This document shows positions 36,369 through 45,767 of a stretch of DNA of 64,000 nt, piece after piece. This DNA comes from Albidovulum inexpectatum. Lineage in GTDB: Bacteria; Pseudomonadota; Alphaproteobacteria; Rhodobacterales; Rhodobacteraceae. A model generated the notes under the pieces. The model did not search any database, was not told the origin of the DNA, and worked only from the letters and a program-made list of their open reading frames with translations. Location: the NCBI RefSeq assembly GCF_002927635.1, contig NZ_PRDS01000001.1:1-64000 (forward strand), in the 5' to 3' direction. A program made the position numbers and the translations under genes. The stretch's first letter is position 1. Each line of letters opens with the position of its first letter.

Positions 36369-38777
36369 TCAGGCGCGCAGGATGCCGCCCGTGGCCTTGG
36401 CGACCTTCTCGACGATCCTGGCGCTGACGGCCTCGATATCCTTGTCGGTCAGGGTGCGCTCCCTGGGCTGCAGACGCACCGTGATCGCGACCGATTTCTT
36501 GCCCGGTCCCATCTGGGCTTCGGCCTTCTCGCCCGTGAACTGGTCAAAGACCCGGACGCTTTCGATCAGCGCCTTGTCTGCGCCCTGGGCGGCGTTGACG
36601 ATTGTCAAGGCTTCGACGTCCTGGTCCACCACGAAGGCAAAGTCGCGCTCGACCGCCGGCAGGTCCGACCAATTGGCCGCGGGCCGGGTGGTGCTGCCGG
36701 ATTTCGGGAACGGCACCTTTTCAATATGGATCGTGAAGGCAACTGCCGGCCCCTTGATGTCCATATCCTTCAGCACACGCGGGTGCAGCTCGCCAAAGGT
36801 GCACAAGGCATTCGGCCCCAGCGCGATCACCCCCGCACGGCCCGGATGCCACCAGGGCGCCACCTTGCGGTTGATCTGCGCCCTTGCCGGAGCGCCGATG
36901 GCCGACAGGACGGCCTCGGCATCGGCCTTGGCATCGTACAGATCGACGGGACGGCGCGAGCCAAAGGGATCGCGCGGCGCACTTGCCCCGACCAGCAGCC
37001 CGGCCGCCATCAGGGCCTGGTCTCCCGGCTCGCCGCCAGTGAAGACGGGGCCGACCTCGAACAGGGCAAGATCCATGAAGCCGCGCGCCTGATTGCGCGC
37101 CGCCGCCTGCAGAAGCCCCGGCAGCAGGTCCGGCCGCATATGCGTCATCTGCGAGGAAATCGGGTTTTCGATCCGCGTCTCGTCGCCGCCACCACCGAAC
37201 ATCTCCGCCGACCGGCTGTCGATGAAGCTGTAAGTGACGCACTCATTGTAGCCCAGCGCCGCCAGCGTCCGCCGCGCCACGCGCTCGCGGCGCTGCATCG
37301 GCGTCAGGATCGGGCGCGGCACACCGGGATTGGGCCGGTACAATGGCTTGCCTTCAAGCCGCGTCAGCGAGGCGATGCGTGCGACCTCCTCGACCAGATC
37401 CGCCTCGCCCTGGATGTCGGGCCGCCAGCTTGGAGGAGCCGCCATGTCGCCATGGAAGGTGAAGCCCAGCTTTTCCAGCGTCTCGCGCTGGGTTCCCTCG
37501 GGAATGTCCATTCCCACCAGGCTGACGATCCGGCGCGGGTCGAATCGATAGGCGCGATCATCCCGCGGCACGGCGCCGTCCATGACGATCTCGGACGCCT
37601 CGCCGCCGCAGATATCAAGGATCATGCGCGTCGCGGCCTCCAGCCCCGGCAGGGTGAATTCCGGGTCCACGCCGCGTTCGAAGCGATAGCGCGCATCGGA
37701 ATTGATGCGCAGCGCGCGGCCCGTCGCGGCAATGGTGATCGGATCCCAATAGGCGCTTTCAAGGAATACATTGACCGTATCCTCGGTACAGCCGGTCGCT
37801 TCCCCGCCCATGATGCCGGCCAGGCTTTCCACGCCATTGTCGTCGGAAATCGCCATCATGCCGGGTTGCAGGACATAGGTCTTTTCGTCCAGCGCGGCGA
37901 ATTCCTCGCCGCCCTGCGCGGGGTGAATGCGCAAATGGCCGCGCACCTTGTCTGCATCGAAGACATGCAGCGGACGGTTCTGGTCGAAGGTGAAGAAGTT
38001 CGTGATATCGACCAGCGCCGAAATCGGGCGCAGACCGATGGCCTTCAGCCGTTCCTGCAGCCATGCCGGCGATTGCACGTTGCGCACACCGCGGATCAGG
38101 CGTCCGGCAAACAGCGGGCATCCCTTTTCACGCAGCGCCGGATCGATCGTGACGCCGATCGGGCTGGGGAAGCTGCCCGCGACGGGCTCGATCGTCTGGG
38201 GTTTCAGCGTACCAAGGCCGCGCGCGGCCAGATCGCGGGCAATGCCGCGCACGCCCAGCGCGTCGGGCCGGTTCGGGGTGATCTTGATGTGGATCATCGG
38301 ATCGACGACGCCCGGACGGTTGCGCGCCAGCCAGTCGATGAATTTCTCGCCCACCTCGCCCGAGGGCAGCTCGATGATGCCGTCATGTTCGTCCGACAGC
38401 TCCATCTCACGCTCGGAACACATCATGCCGTGCGATTCCACGCCACGGATCTTGCCCACGCCCAGCGTCAGATCGATGCCGGGGACATAGTCGCCAGGCT
38501 TTGCCAGAACGACCGTGATGCCCGCGCGCGCATTCGGCGCCCCACAGACGATCTGTTTTTCGCCCTCGTCCGTCAGCACCCGGCAGACCCGCAGCCTGTC
38601 GGCATCGGGATGCTGTTCGGCATGCAGGACACGGGCCAGCGTAAAGGGCGCGAGCTTCTTCGCGCGATCGACGACCTCTTCGACCTCCAGCCCCAGATCG
38701 GTCAGCGCCGCAACGATCTCGTCCAGCGTGGCCTCTGTGTCCAGATGGTCCTTCAGCCAGGAGAGGGTGAATTTCAT
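36369..38777 (-). CDS. pheT: Phenylalanine--tRNA ligase beta subunit
   Basis: PheT forms the alpha2-beta2 phenylalanyl-tRNA synthetase with PheS. The 802-residue protein starts 'MKFTLSWLKDHLDTEATLDEI', followed by a tRNA-binding EMAP-like domain (about 38-148), the B3/4 editing domain, the B5 domain and a C-terminal ferredoxin-like anticodon-binding domain ('RDFAFVVDQDVEALTIVNA'). I chose the ATG at 38777 where similarity starts; the frame is open 38 codons further. pheS lies 106 bp upstream on the same strand. Confidence 0.96.
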   Translation of the reverse strand: MKFTLSWLKDHLDTEATLDEIVAALTDLGLEVEEVVDRAKKLAPFTLARVLHAEQHPDADRLRVCRVLTDEGEKQIVCGAPNARAGITVVLAKPGDYVPGIDLTLGVGKIRGVESHGMMCSEREMELSDEHDGIIELPSGEVGEKFIDWLARNRPGVVDPMIHIKITPNRPDALGVRGIARDLAARGLGTLKPQTIEPVAGSFPSPIGVTIDPALREKGCPLFAGRLIRGVRNVQSPAWLQERLKAIGLRPISALVDITNFFTFDQNRPLHVFDADKVRGHLRIHPAQGGEEFAALDEKTYVLQPGMMAISDDNGVESLAGIMGGEATGCTEDTVNVFLESAYWDPITIAATGRALRINSDARYRFERGVDPEFTLPGLEAATRMILDICGGEASEIVMDGAVPRDDRAYRFDPRRIVSLVGMDIPEGTQRETLEKLGFTFHGDMAAPPSWRPDIQGEADLVEEVARIASLTRLEGKPLYRPNPGVPRPILTPMQRRERVARRTLAALGYNECVTYSFIDSRSAEMFGGGGDETRIENPISSQMTHMRPDLLPGLLQAAARNQARGFMDLALFEVGPVFTGGEPGDQALMAAGLLVGASAPRDPFGSRRPVDLYDAKADAEAVLSAIGAPARAQINRKVAPWWHPGRAGVIALGPNALCTFGELHPRVLKDMDIKGPAVAFTIHIEKVPFPKSGSTTRPAANWSDLPAVERDFAFVVDQDVEALTIVNAAQGADKALIESVRVFDQFTGEKAEAQMGPGKKSVAITVRLQPRERTLTDKDIEAVSARIVEKVAKATGGILRA

Positions 38778-38883
38778 CTTTGTCTCCCACCCGTCATGGA
38801 AGCCAGGGACTTGCCTGGCATGTTCGATTTCAGTTGCAGAGGCATCCGCACCACGCCGCGCGTGGCGCGCCCGGTCGTGCCTC

Positions 38884-39966
38884 TCACCCACTCACTCCCG
38901 CATGCAGCGTCGGCACGTTCAGGGCAGAAAACCCGTAATGGCGCAGCCAGCGCAGGTCGGATTCAAAGAAAGCGCGCAGGTCCGGAATGCCGTATTTCAG
39001 CATCGCAAGACGGTCGATTCCCAGACCGAAGGCAAAGCCCTGCCATTCGTCGGGATCGATGCCCCCGGCACGCAGCACCTTGGGATGGACCATGCCCGAG
39101 CCAAGGATCTCCATCCAGTCGTCGCCTTCGCCGATCTTCAGTTGCCCGCCCTGCCACGAGCAGCGGATATCGACCTCGGCCGAAGGTTCGGTAAACGGGA
39201 AGTGGCTGGCACGGAAACGCAGCTCGACCCGGTCGACCTCGAAGAAGGCGCGGCAGAACTCCTCGAGCACCCATTTCAGGTTGGCCATGCTGATGTCGCG
39301 GTCGATGGCCAGCCCCTCGACCTGGTGGAACATCGGCGTGTGGGTCTGGTCCATGTCCATGCGATAGACCCGGCCGGGCGCGATCACCCGGATCGGGGCG
39401 CCGTGGGTCTGCATCGCGCGGATCTGGACGGGCGAGGTATGCGTGCGCAGGACATGCGGCGGGCGGTCATCGTCCGCCGCGCGGTGCATGAAGAACGTAT
39501 CATGCTCTTGCCGCGCAGGATGTTCCGGCGGGATGTTCAGCGCATCGAAATTGTACCAGTCGGATTCGATCTGCGGCCCCTCGGCGACCGAAAATCCCAT
39601 ATCGGCAAAGATCGCGGTGATCTCCTCGGTCACCTGACTGATCGGGTGGATCGTCCCCTGACGGCGCGGACGTCCCGGCAGGGTGACATCCAGCCATTCG
39701 GATTTCAGACGCTCTTCCAGCGCCGCGTCTTCCATCGCTGCGCGGCGCGCCTTCAGCGCGGCGTCGATCTCGTCCTTCAGGCGATTCAGCGCCGCGCCGG
39801 TCCTCTGCCGCTCCTCGGGCGCCATGCGGCCCAGTTCCCGCATCTTCAGGCTGATCTCGCCCTTCTTGCCCAGCGCAGCGACACGGATTTCCTCCAGCGC
39901 GGCCGGGTCGGGCGCCTGCGCGATCCGTTCCAGGTAGTTCTGCCTCAGCGCGTCAAGACCGTCCAT
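38884..39966 (-). CDS. pheS: Phenylalanine--tRNA ligase alpha subunit
   Basis: PheS carries the class II active site that activates phenylalanine. The 360-residue protein has an N-terminal coiled coil (1-90), then motif 1 region '[22 protein letters not shown]', motif 2 '[27 protein letters not shown]' and motif 3 '[19 protein letters not shown]'. The ATG at 39966 ('[15 protein letters not shown]') follows GGAGAGG. It is preceded by the rplT terminator, so pheST probably has its own promoter. I see no phenylalanine-rich leader peptide. Confidence 0.96.
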   Translation of the reverse strand: MDGLDALRQNYLERIAQAPDPAALEEIRVAALGKKGEISLKMRELGRMAPEERQRTGAALNRLKDEIDAALKARRAAMEDAALEERLKSEWLDVTLPGRPRRQGTIHPISQVTEEITAIFADMGFSVAEGPQIESDWYNFDALNIPPEHPARQEHDTFFMHRAADDDRPPHVLRTHTSPVQIRAMQTHGAPIRVIAPGRVYRMDMDQTHTPMFHQVEGLAIDRDISMANLKWVLEEFCRAFFEVDRVELRFRASHFPFTEPSAEVDIRCSWQGGQLKIGEGDDWMEILGSGMVHPKVLRAGGIDPDEWQGFAFGLGIDRLAMLKYGIPDLRAFFESDLRWLRHYGFSALNVPTLHAGVSG

Positions 39967-40066
39967 CTGCCTCTCCGTCAGTTGCGGCATTCCCCTAGCA
40001 CGGAGCGGCGAAAAAAGGGAAGCCGCCGCGCGGGTCGCGATGCCGTTTTTCATGTTGCCGGACGCG

Positions 40067-40094
40067 AAAACCCCGCGGCTTGCGGGCCGCGGGG
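40067..40094 (-). terminator. Terminator after rplT
   Basis: On the minus strand CCCCGCGG-CCCGCAAG-CCGCGGGG is followed by TTTT, 32 bp past the rplT stop. Confidence 0.82.
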
Positions 40095-40125
40095 TCATTC
40101 GCTGTCCCTTCGATCCGCTGACGGA

Positions 40126-40488
40126 TCAGGCCATGGCGGCCTTGGCCTTGCCGACGATCGCCTCGAAGGCGGCCGGTTCGTGCACGGCCAGATCGGCCAG
40201 GACCTTGCGGTCCACCTCGATCCCGGCCTTGGCCAGCGCGTTGATGAAGCGCGAATAGGTCAGATCGGCATCGATCGCGCGAACGGCCGCATTGATCCGC
40301 TGGATCCACAGCGAGCGGAAATTGCGCTTGCGCTGCTTGCGGTCGCGCGTGGCGTACTGGTTGGCCTTGTCAACGGCCTGGGTCGCCGTGCGGAAGTTGC
40401 GCGAACGGGCGGAGTAGTAGCCCTTGGCCTTCTTGATGACCTTGCGATGACGGGCGTGCGTGACAACGCCGGATTTGACGCGAGCCAT
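40126..40488 (-). CDS. rplT: 50S ribosomal protein L20
   Basis: L20 binds 23S rRNA early in large-subunit assembly. The 120-residue basic protein begins '[35 protein letters not shown]' and has '[31 protein letters not shown]', standard L20. It follows rpmI by 11 bp. The usual infC gene is not upstream here. L20 represses its own operon in other bacteria; I see no clear binding structure in the short leader. Confidence 0.98.
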   Translation of the reverse strand: MARVKSGVVTHARHRKVIKKAKGYYSARSRNFRTATQAVDKANQYATRDRKQRKRNFRSLWIQRINAAVRAIDADLTYSRFINALAKAGIEVDRKVLADLAVHEPAAFEAIVGKAKAAMA

Positions 40489-40499
40489 GTCTTATCTCC

Positions 40500-40700
40500 T
40501 CAGCGGTCGTAGGGCATGTATTTCTTGACGATCTTGGCGTCGCAATCGGCCAGCACCATGGTGCCGGTCGCCTTGCGGACGAAGTCCGTCGAGCGCTTGA
40601 TCATGCCGTGCCGCTTGCCGGCGACGCCAGCCTTGACCTTGCCGGAGGCCGTCATCTTGAACCGCTTCTTCGCAGCGGACTTGGTCTTCATCTTGGGCAT
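40500..40700 (-). CDS. rpmI: 50S ribosomal protein L35
   Basis: The 66-residue basic protein '[25 protein letters not shown]' ending '[12 protein letters not shown]' is L35. I chose the ATG at 40700 because GGAG lies 6 bp upstream and the family starts with MPKMKT; an in-frame ATG at 40706 is inside the ribosome-binding region. It is first in rpmI-rplT and preceded by a good candidate promoter. Confidence 0.97.
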   Translation of the reverse strand: MPKMKTKSAAKKRFKMTASGKVKAGVAGKRHGMIKRSTDFVRKATGTMVLADCDAKIVKKYMPYDR

Positions 40701-40775
40701 TTCCATCTCCTGTTCAGAGTTGTCGCGCGACTCGGCAATGCCACGGGCCGGCCTCGCGGGATATATGAGACGCGG

Positions 40776-40804
40776 CGTATAGCGCCGCCCGCCCGGCTTG
40801 GCAA
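40776..40804 (-). promoter_or_regulatory. Candidate promoter of rpmI-rplT
   Basis: On the minus strand TTGCCA (40799-40804) and TATACG (40776-40781) are 17 bp apart, about 75 bp upstream of rpmI and just past the end of pyk. Confidence 0.55.
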
Positions 40805-40811
40805 GGGGGCA

Positions 40812-42266
40812 TCATTCCGGATCGGTGCGGAAGATCAGCCTTTCGTCACAGGGCGCAACACGCAGGATGTTCGTCGTGCCCGTCACGTTGAACGGCACGC
40901 CGGCGGTGACGACGATCTGGTCCTTTTCGGTCGCGAATTCGTACTCGCGTGCCGCGCGGGCGGCCTGGACGACCGCCATCTTGAACCGCTCGACTTCGGG
41001 CGAGCGCACGCAATGCACGCCCCAGGTCAGACACAGCCGACGCAGGGTAGCGACCACCGGGGTCAGCGCAATGATCGGCACGGCGGGCCGCTCGCGCGCG
41101 ACCAGGCTGGCCGTGGTTCCCGACTGGGTGAAGCAGCAGATCGCGTGAATGTCGGTCGCCTCGGCGATCTCGCGTGCGGCGGCGACGATCCCGTCGGCCA
41201 CCGTCTCGCGCCGGATGTGGCGCGAAGCCTCGATTTCCTCGCGATAGATCGGATCCGCCTCGACCGAACGGGCAACGCTGTCCATGGTGGTCACGGCTTC
41301 GATCGGGTATTTGCCGGCCGCACTTTCCGCCGACAGCATGACCGCATCGGCGCCTTCGTAGATCGCGGTCGCGACGTCCGACACTTCGGCCCGGGTCGGC
41401 ATCGGGCTGTCGATCATCGATTCCAGCATCTGTGTGGCCACGATCACCGGCTTGGCGGCAGACCGCGCCTTGCGCACCAGCTGCTTCTGGATCGGCGGGA
41501 CCGAATGCACCGGCAGTTCGACCCCCAGATCGCCGCGCGCGACCATGATCCCGTCCGAGACGGCCAGGATCTGATCGAACGCCTTCACGGCGGCGGGCTT
41601 CTCGATCTTCGACAGGATGGCGGCGCGACCGCGCGCAAGTTCGCGCGCCTCGGCCACGTCCTCGGGACGCTGCACGAAGGACAGGGCCAGCCAGTCGACG
41701 CCCAGTTCGCAGGCAAATTCCAGATCCGCGCGATCCTTGTCGGACAGGGCGGCAAGGGGCAGAACGACATCGGGCACGTTCACGCCCTTGCGGTTTGAGA
41801 TCACCCCGCCGGTCGTGACAACGCAATCGGCAAAGTCGGGCCCGCAGGCTTCGACCTTCAGCCGGATCTTGCCGTCATTGACCAGCAGCGTCGCGCCGGG
41901 TTTCAGCGCGGCAAAGATTTCCGGGTGTGGCAGGCAGACGCGGGTCGCATCGCCCTCGGCCGGGTCAAGGTCAAAGCGGAACTTCTGACCCTCGGTCAGC
42001 TCTTCCTCGCCATTGCGGAAGGTGCCCACGCGCAGCTTCGGGCCTTGCAGGTCCGCCAGAATCGCGATCGGACGCCCGACATCCTGTTCGACCTTGCGAA
42101 TGATCGCGTGGCGCGCCGCCTGCTCTTCATGCGTGCCATGGCTCATGTTCAGGCGGAACACATCGGCCCCGGCCTCGAACAGCGCGCGGATCGTATCGTA
42201 GTCGCTGGAGGACGGGCCGAGCGTTGCCACGATTTTCACATTGCGAAGCCGTCTGATCCCGGCCAT
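40812..42266 (-). CDS. pyk: Pyruvate kinase
   Basis: Pyk transfers phosphate from phosphoenolpyruvate to ADP, the last step of lower glycolysis. The 484-residue protein begins 'MAGIRRLRNVKIVATLGPSSSD' and has 'ADVFRLNMSHGTHEEQ', 'ILADLQGPKLRVG', the active-site 'AAILSKIEKPAAVKAFDQIL', 'GIMVARGDLGVELP' and 'VIVATQMLESMI', then the C-terminal allosteric domain. The ATG at 42266 has GGAG upstream. It is monocistronic, divergent from the formylglutamate amidohydrolase gene. Confidence 0.97.
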   Translation of the reverse strand: MAGIRRLRNVKIVATLGPSSSDYDTIRALFEAGADVFRLNMSHGTHEEQAARHAIIRKVEQDVGRPIAILADLQGPKLRVGTFRNGEEELTEGQKFRFDLDPAEGDATRVCLPHPEIFAALKPGATLLVNDGKIRLKVEACGPDFADCVVTTGGVISNRKGVNVPDVVLPLAALSDKDRADLEFACELGVDWLALSFVQRPEDVAEARELARGRAAILSKIEKPAAVKAFDQILAVSDGIMVARGDLGVELPVHSVPPIQKQLVRKARSAAKPVIVATQMLESMIDSPMPTRAEVSDVATAIYEGADAVMLSAESAAGKYPIEAVTTMDSVARSVEADPIYREEIEASRHIRRETVADGIVAAAREIAEATDIHAICCFTQSGTTASLVARERPAVPIIALTPVVATLRRLCLTWGVHCVRSPEVERFKMAVVQAARAAREYEFATEKDQIVVTAGVPFNVTGTTNILRVAPCDERLIFRTDPE

Positions 42267-42390
42267 GTCTCCGCTCCCGTTATCGCTATCAGGTTGTCTT
42301 GCCCTTCTATGGCGCAAATCCCGCGGTTGGGCAACTGGCGCAATCAGCGTGTCTCGGCTATGTAACGCCCGAAATGCAGGATGAATGACA

Positions 42391-43134
42391 ATGACGACGC
42401 TCCCCTATCGGATTGTCGGCGAAAATCGCCCTTCGCGCTGGCTGGTCACATGCGATCACGCAACCAACCGCGTACCGGATTGCATCAACGGCGGAGACCT
42501 GGGGATCGCTCCGGCGGATATGGAGCGCCACATCGCCTATGACATAGGGGCTGCGGGCGTCACGCGGCGATTGGCGGAAAGACTGAACGCGCCGGCAGTC
42601 CTGTCGGATTTCTCGCGTCTGGTCATCGACCCGAACCGCGGCGAGGACGACCCGACGCTGGTCATGAAACTGTATGACGGCACGATCATCCCGGCCAATC
42701 GCCATGTCGACGCGGCCGAGACCGAACGTCGTCTGAACGCCTTTCACCGCCCCTATCACGACGCCCTGGAGCGGCTCGCCGCGCGGCGGGACAATACGGT
42801 GATCTGCGCGATACACAGCTTCACCCCGCGCCTGAACGGTCGCGCGCACCGGCCCTGGCATGTCGGCATCCTGTATTCGCACCGCGATCCCCGGCTGGCC
42901 CTGGCCGTGCTTGCGCGCCTTCGGGCCGAGCCGGACCTGTGCGTGGGCGAGAACGAGCCCTATGGCGGCCATCTGGACGGGGATTCCATCGACCGCCACG
43001 CCCTGACGCCGGGCCGGCCGAATGTCCTGATAGAGATTCGCCACGACCTGATCCGGGACGAGGACGGCCAGATCGCCTGGGCCGACCGTCTTGCCCCGAT
43101 CCTTGAGGCCGCCCTGGCCGATACCCGACTTTGA
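42391..43134 (+). CDS. N-formylglutamate amidohydrolase family protein
   Basis: The 247-residue protein has 'WLVTCDHATNRVPD', 'DIGAAGVTRRLAERLNAPAVLSDFSRLVIDPNR' and 'ICAIHSFTPRLNG', the metal-binding pattern of the N-formylglutamate amidohydrolase family. The founding enzyme releases formate and glutamate at the end of histidine degradation, but stand-alone members of this length may act on other N-formyl or N-acyl amino acids; no hut genes are near. AGGA lies 9 bp before the ATG at 42391; an ATG at 42385 is possible. The DUF1244 gene follows 19 bp later. Confidence 0.85.
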   Translation: MTTLPYRIVGENRPSRWLVTCDHATNRVPDCINGGDLGIAPADMERHIAYDIGAAGVTRRLAERLNAPAVLSDFSRLVIDPNRGEDDPTLVMKLYDGTIIPANRHVDAAETERRLNAFHRPYHDALERLAARRDNTVICAIHSFTPRLNGRAHRPWHVGILYSHRDPRLALAVLARLRAEPDLCVGENEPYGGHLDGDSIDRHALTPGRPNVLIEIRHDLIRDEDGQIAWADRLAPILEAALADTRL

Positions 43135-43153
43135 CCCCTGGGGAGGACACGAA

Positions 43154-43474
43154 ATGGACGAACGCACACGTATCGAGATCGAGGCCGCCGCCTTTCGCGC
43201 ATTGCGCCATCATCTGATGGAAAAGCGCCCGGACGTGCAGAATATCGACCTGATGAACCTTGCCGGATTCTGCCGCAACTGCCTGTCGCGCTGGTACCAG
43301 GAAGCCGCGGCCGAACGCGGCATTGCATTGACCAAGGAGGAAGCGCGCGAAATCTTCTATGGCATGCCCTACGAGGAATGGAAGGCGCGCAACCAGACCG
43401 AGGCCGATGCCGCAAAACAGGCCGCCTTCGAGAAGGCATTTGCCGAAAACGTCGGAAAGCCCGATCAATCCTGA
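43154..43474 (+). CDS. DUF1244 family protein
   Basis: The 106-residue protein contains 'VQNIDLMNLAGFCRNCLSRWYQEAA' and 'LTKEEAREIFYGMPYEEWKARNQTEA', the defining features of DUF1244, a small alpha/gammaproteobacterial family. Two cysteines lie in 'FCRNCLS'. The function is unknown. GGGAGGA precedes the ATG at 43154. It probably forms an operon with the upstream amidohydrolase. Confidence 0.85.
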   Translation: MDERTRIEIEAAAFRALRHHLMEKRPDVQNIDLMNLAGFCRNCLSRWYQEAAAERGIALTKEEAREIFYGMPYEEWKARNQTEADAAKQAAFEKAFAENVGKPDQS

Positions 43475-43548
43475 ACGACCGGGCAGGTGACGCTACGGCA
43501 TGCCCGCAACCCCGCGCGCGGCGCTGCGGCATGTGATAGAATGAAGCG

Positions 43549-44199
43549 ATGAACATCCTGAGCCGACGCATCGAATACAGCCGGGCCGAATTGCTGGCCG
43601 ACAAGATCGTCCACATTTCGGGCGTGACACTGGCGGCTATCGCGGTGCCTGCGCTGATTGCGACGGCCATCGTCCTGCGCGGCGATTTCGGGGCGGTTCT
43701 GGGCGTGACGGTATATGCCCTCTGCCTGCTGGCCATGCTGGGCTTCTCGGCGCTCTATAACACCTGTTTGCACCCGGGCTGGACCTGGCTTCTCAAGCGC
43801 CTGGATCACAGCGCGATCTATCTGAAGATCGCGGGAACCTATACGCCTTTCCTGGTACTCTCGGGTCAGGGCATGGGACTGCTCGCCGCGCTGTGGTGCG
43901 CCGCGATGGCTGGCGTGGCGTTGAAGATCCTGTCGCCCGACCGCTTCCGCGTGCTTGCGATACTGCTGTACCTGGCAATGGGCTGGGCCGGACTCGCCGC
44001 GGGCGGCACGTTCATGGATGCCCTGACGCCGCCCGTACTGACGCTGGTCGTCGTGGGCGGATGCATCTACACCTTTGGCGTCCTGTTCTACCTGGCCGAG
44101 GGCCTTCCGTTCCACTATGCCATCTGGCACGTTCTGGTTCTGGCGGCGAGCCTTGTCTTCTACGCCGCCGTGACCGTGCATCTGGTGCAGACGGCGTAG
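43549..44199 (+). CDS. Hemolysin III family membrane protein
   Basis: The 216-residue protein has seven hydrophobic segments. 'RIEYSRAELLADKIVHISGVTLAA', 'RLDHSAIYLKIAGTYTPF' and the C-terminal 'FHYAIWHVLVLAASLVFYAAV' hold the Asp/His residues of the hemolysin III / PAQR (YqfA) family. Despite the name, most bacterial members are not proven toxins; the eukaryotic relatives are receptors or ceramidases. It is alone on the plus strand and convergent with the aminotransferase gene 9 bp away. Confidence 0.88.
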   Translation: MNILSRRIEYSRAELLADKIVHISGVTLAAIAVPALIATAIVLRGDFGAVLGVTVYALCLLAMLGFSALYNTCLHPGWTWLLKRLDHSAIYLKIAGTYTPFLVLSGQGMGLLAALWCAAMAGVALKILSPDRFRVLAILLYLAMGWAGLAAGGTFMDALTPPVLTLVVVGGCIYTFGVLFYLAEGLPFHYAIWHVLVLAASLVFYAAVTVHLVQTA

Positions 44200-44208
44200 G
44201 AACCTGCC

Positions 44209-45072
44209 TCAGATCGCCGTTTTCAGGCTTTCGTCCAGATAGATATCGCGCAGGCGCCGCGCGACCGGACCGGGCGTTCCGTCGCCAAGACGCACACCGT
44301 CGATCTCGACCACCGGCATGACGAAGGCCGAGGCCGAAGTCACGAAGGCCTCATCGGCCGCCTGCGCCTCTTCGATGGTAAAGGGCCGCTCCTCGACCTC
44401 CATCTGCGCCTCGCGGGCAAGGCGCAGGACGGCGGCGCGGGTAATTCCGTGCAGGATCTCCTGCGACAAATGGCGCGTGATGATCCGGCCATCCCTGACG
44501 ATATAGGCGTTGTTCGACGTGCCCTCGGTCACGAAACCGTCCTCGACCATCCAGGCATCGTCGGCCCCGGCCTTTTTCGCCATCATCTTGCCCATCGACG
44601 GATACAGCAGCTGCACCGTCTTGATATCGCGGCGGCCCCAGCGGAGGTCGGGGATCGAGATCACCTTCCATCCCGCCCGCGCGGCCGGATTGTCAGCCAG
44701 CCCCGGCTTGGACTGGGTGAAAACAACCAGCGTCGGCCGCGCCGTGCCCGGCGCGGGATAGGCAAAGTCGCGGTCGCCCGGATTGCCGCGTGTGACCTGC
44801 AGATAGATCAGCCCGTCGTCGACTTCGTTCCGCGTCACCAGATCACGATGGATCTGCAGAAGCTCGTCTTCGCCCGCCGGCGCCTCCATGTCGAGCGCGT
44901 CGAGCGACCGCTTGAGCCGCGCCATGTGCCCGGCGAAATCGATCAGCCGACCGCCAAGGACCGTGGTCACCTCGTACACGCCATCGGCCATCAGGAAGCC
45001 GCGATCGAAGATCGAAATCTTCGCCTCTTCCTCGGGCACGTAGTCTCCGTTGACATAAACGATGCGGCTCAT
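44209..45072 (-). CDS. dat: D-amino-acid aminotransferase (class IV)
   Basis: The 287-residue PLP enzyme begins 'MSRIVYVNGDYVPEEEAKISIFDRGFLMADGVYEVT', typical of D-amino-acid transaminases. The PLP lysine is in 'WGRRDIKTVQLLYPS' and the phosphate site in 'EGTSNNAYIV'. It interconverts D-alanine and D-glutamate with their keto acids. Branched-chain or aminodeoxychorismate lyase relatives share the fold but differ at the start. The ATG at 45072 gives the family N-terminus. It lies 58 bp downstream of the GST gene on the same strand; a dipeptide epimerase follows that, suggesting D-amino acid or murein peptide metabolism. Confidence 0.88.
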   Translation of the reverse strand: MSRIVYVNGDYVPEEEAKISIFDRGFLMADGVYEVTTVLGGRLIDFAGHMARLKRSLDALDMEAPAGEDELLQIHRDLVTRNEVDDGLIYLQVTRGNPGDRDFAYPAPGTARPTLVVFTQSKPGLADNPAARAGWKVISIPDLRWGRRDIKTVQLLYPSMGKMMAKKAGADDAWMVEDGFVTEGTSNNAYIVRDGRIITRHLSQEILHGITRAAVLRLAREAQMEVEERPFTIEEAQAADEAFVTSASAFVMPVVEIDGVRLGDGTPGPVARRLRDIYLDESLKTAI

Positions 45073-45130
45073 CGCAGGCTCCCATTCTTCTCGTTCTCTT
45101 CCGGCCAGGCAAATGCCCGCGCCCCCTGTC

Positions 45131-45763
45131 TCACACCTCGTCGGCCGGCACAATCCAGGGCTCGGCCCGCGCCGCCGCTTCCCATTCCTGCCAGGCCGGC
45201 AGGCCCTTCATCGCCGCCGTGAGCGCGCGCACCGCCGGATGATCGCTGAGCTCGTAGATCTCGAGCCGGTTGACCACCGGTGCGAACATCGCATCGGCAT
45301 TGCTGAACGCGCCAAACAGGAACGGCCCGCCCGAAGCCTCAAGGCTCTCGTCCCACAGCTGCTCGATCCGTGCAACATCGTCGCGCACCTCGTCAGACAC
45401 CGCCAGAGGCGCCGGCGCGCGGCCAAAATTCATCGGGCATTCTCTCCTGAGCGCGCCAAAGCCGGCATGCATCTCGGCCGCCGCGGCCCGCGCCCGGGCG
45501 CGCGCATCCGCCGCCTCGGGCCACAGCCCCGGCGCAAGCTCTGCCGCCCATTCCATGATCGCCAGCGATTCGGCAATGACCAGATCGCCCTCGACCAGCA
45601 CCGGCACCCGCCCCGTGGGCGAAACCGCCTTGATCGCCGGATTGCCGGCCTCGTCGTCGAAGGGGATCAGCTCCTCCTCGAACGCGAGCCCCGCCACCCG
45701 CATCGCCAGCCACGGCCGCATCGACCAGGACGAATACTTCTTGTTGCCGATGATCAACCGCAT
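45131..45763 (-). CDS. Glutathione S-transferase family protein
   Basis: The 210-residue protein has a thioredoxin-like N-terminal domain starting 'MRLIIGNKKYSSWSMRPWLAM', with the active-site Ser/Trp region, and 'SPTGRVPVLVEGDLVIAESLAIMEWAAE' for glutathione binding, then the helical GST C-terminal domain. 'NKKYSSWS' is typical of a bacterial zeta/beta-like group. The substrate is unknown. The ATG at 45763 is 4 bp after the stop of the epimerase gene, so these two are cotranscribed. Confidence 0.9.
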   Translation of the reverse strand: MRLIIGNKKYSSWSMRPWLAMRVAGLAFEEELIPFDDEAGNPAIKAVSPTGRVPVLVEGDLVIAESLAIMEWAAELAPGLWPEAADARARARAAAAEMHAGFGALRRECPMNFGRAPAPLAVSDEVRDDVARIEQLWDESLEASGGPFLFGAFSNADAMFAPVVNRLEIYELSDHPAVRALTAAMKGLPAWQEWEAAARAEPWIVPADEV

Positions 45764-45767
45764 CCCG

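Noticed and set aside
39967-40066. A phenylalanine leader peptide (pheM type) before pheS
   Set aside because: The only short frame there, starting with Met-Lys-Asn-Gly, has no phenylalanine run, and the nearby hairpin belongs to the rplT terminator.
43549-44199. Hemolysin III as a toxin gene
   Set aside because: It is a seven-segment PAQR/YqfA-type membrane protein widespread in harmless bacteria; the family name does not show haemolysis.
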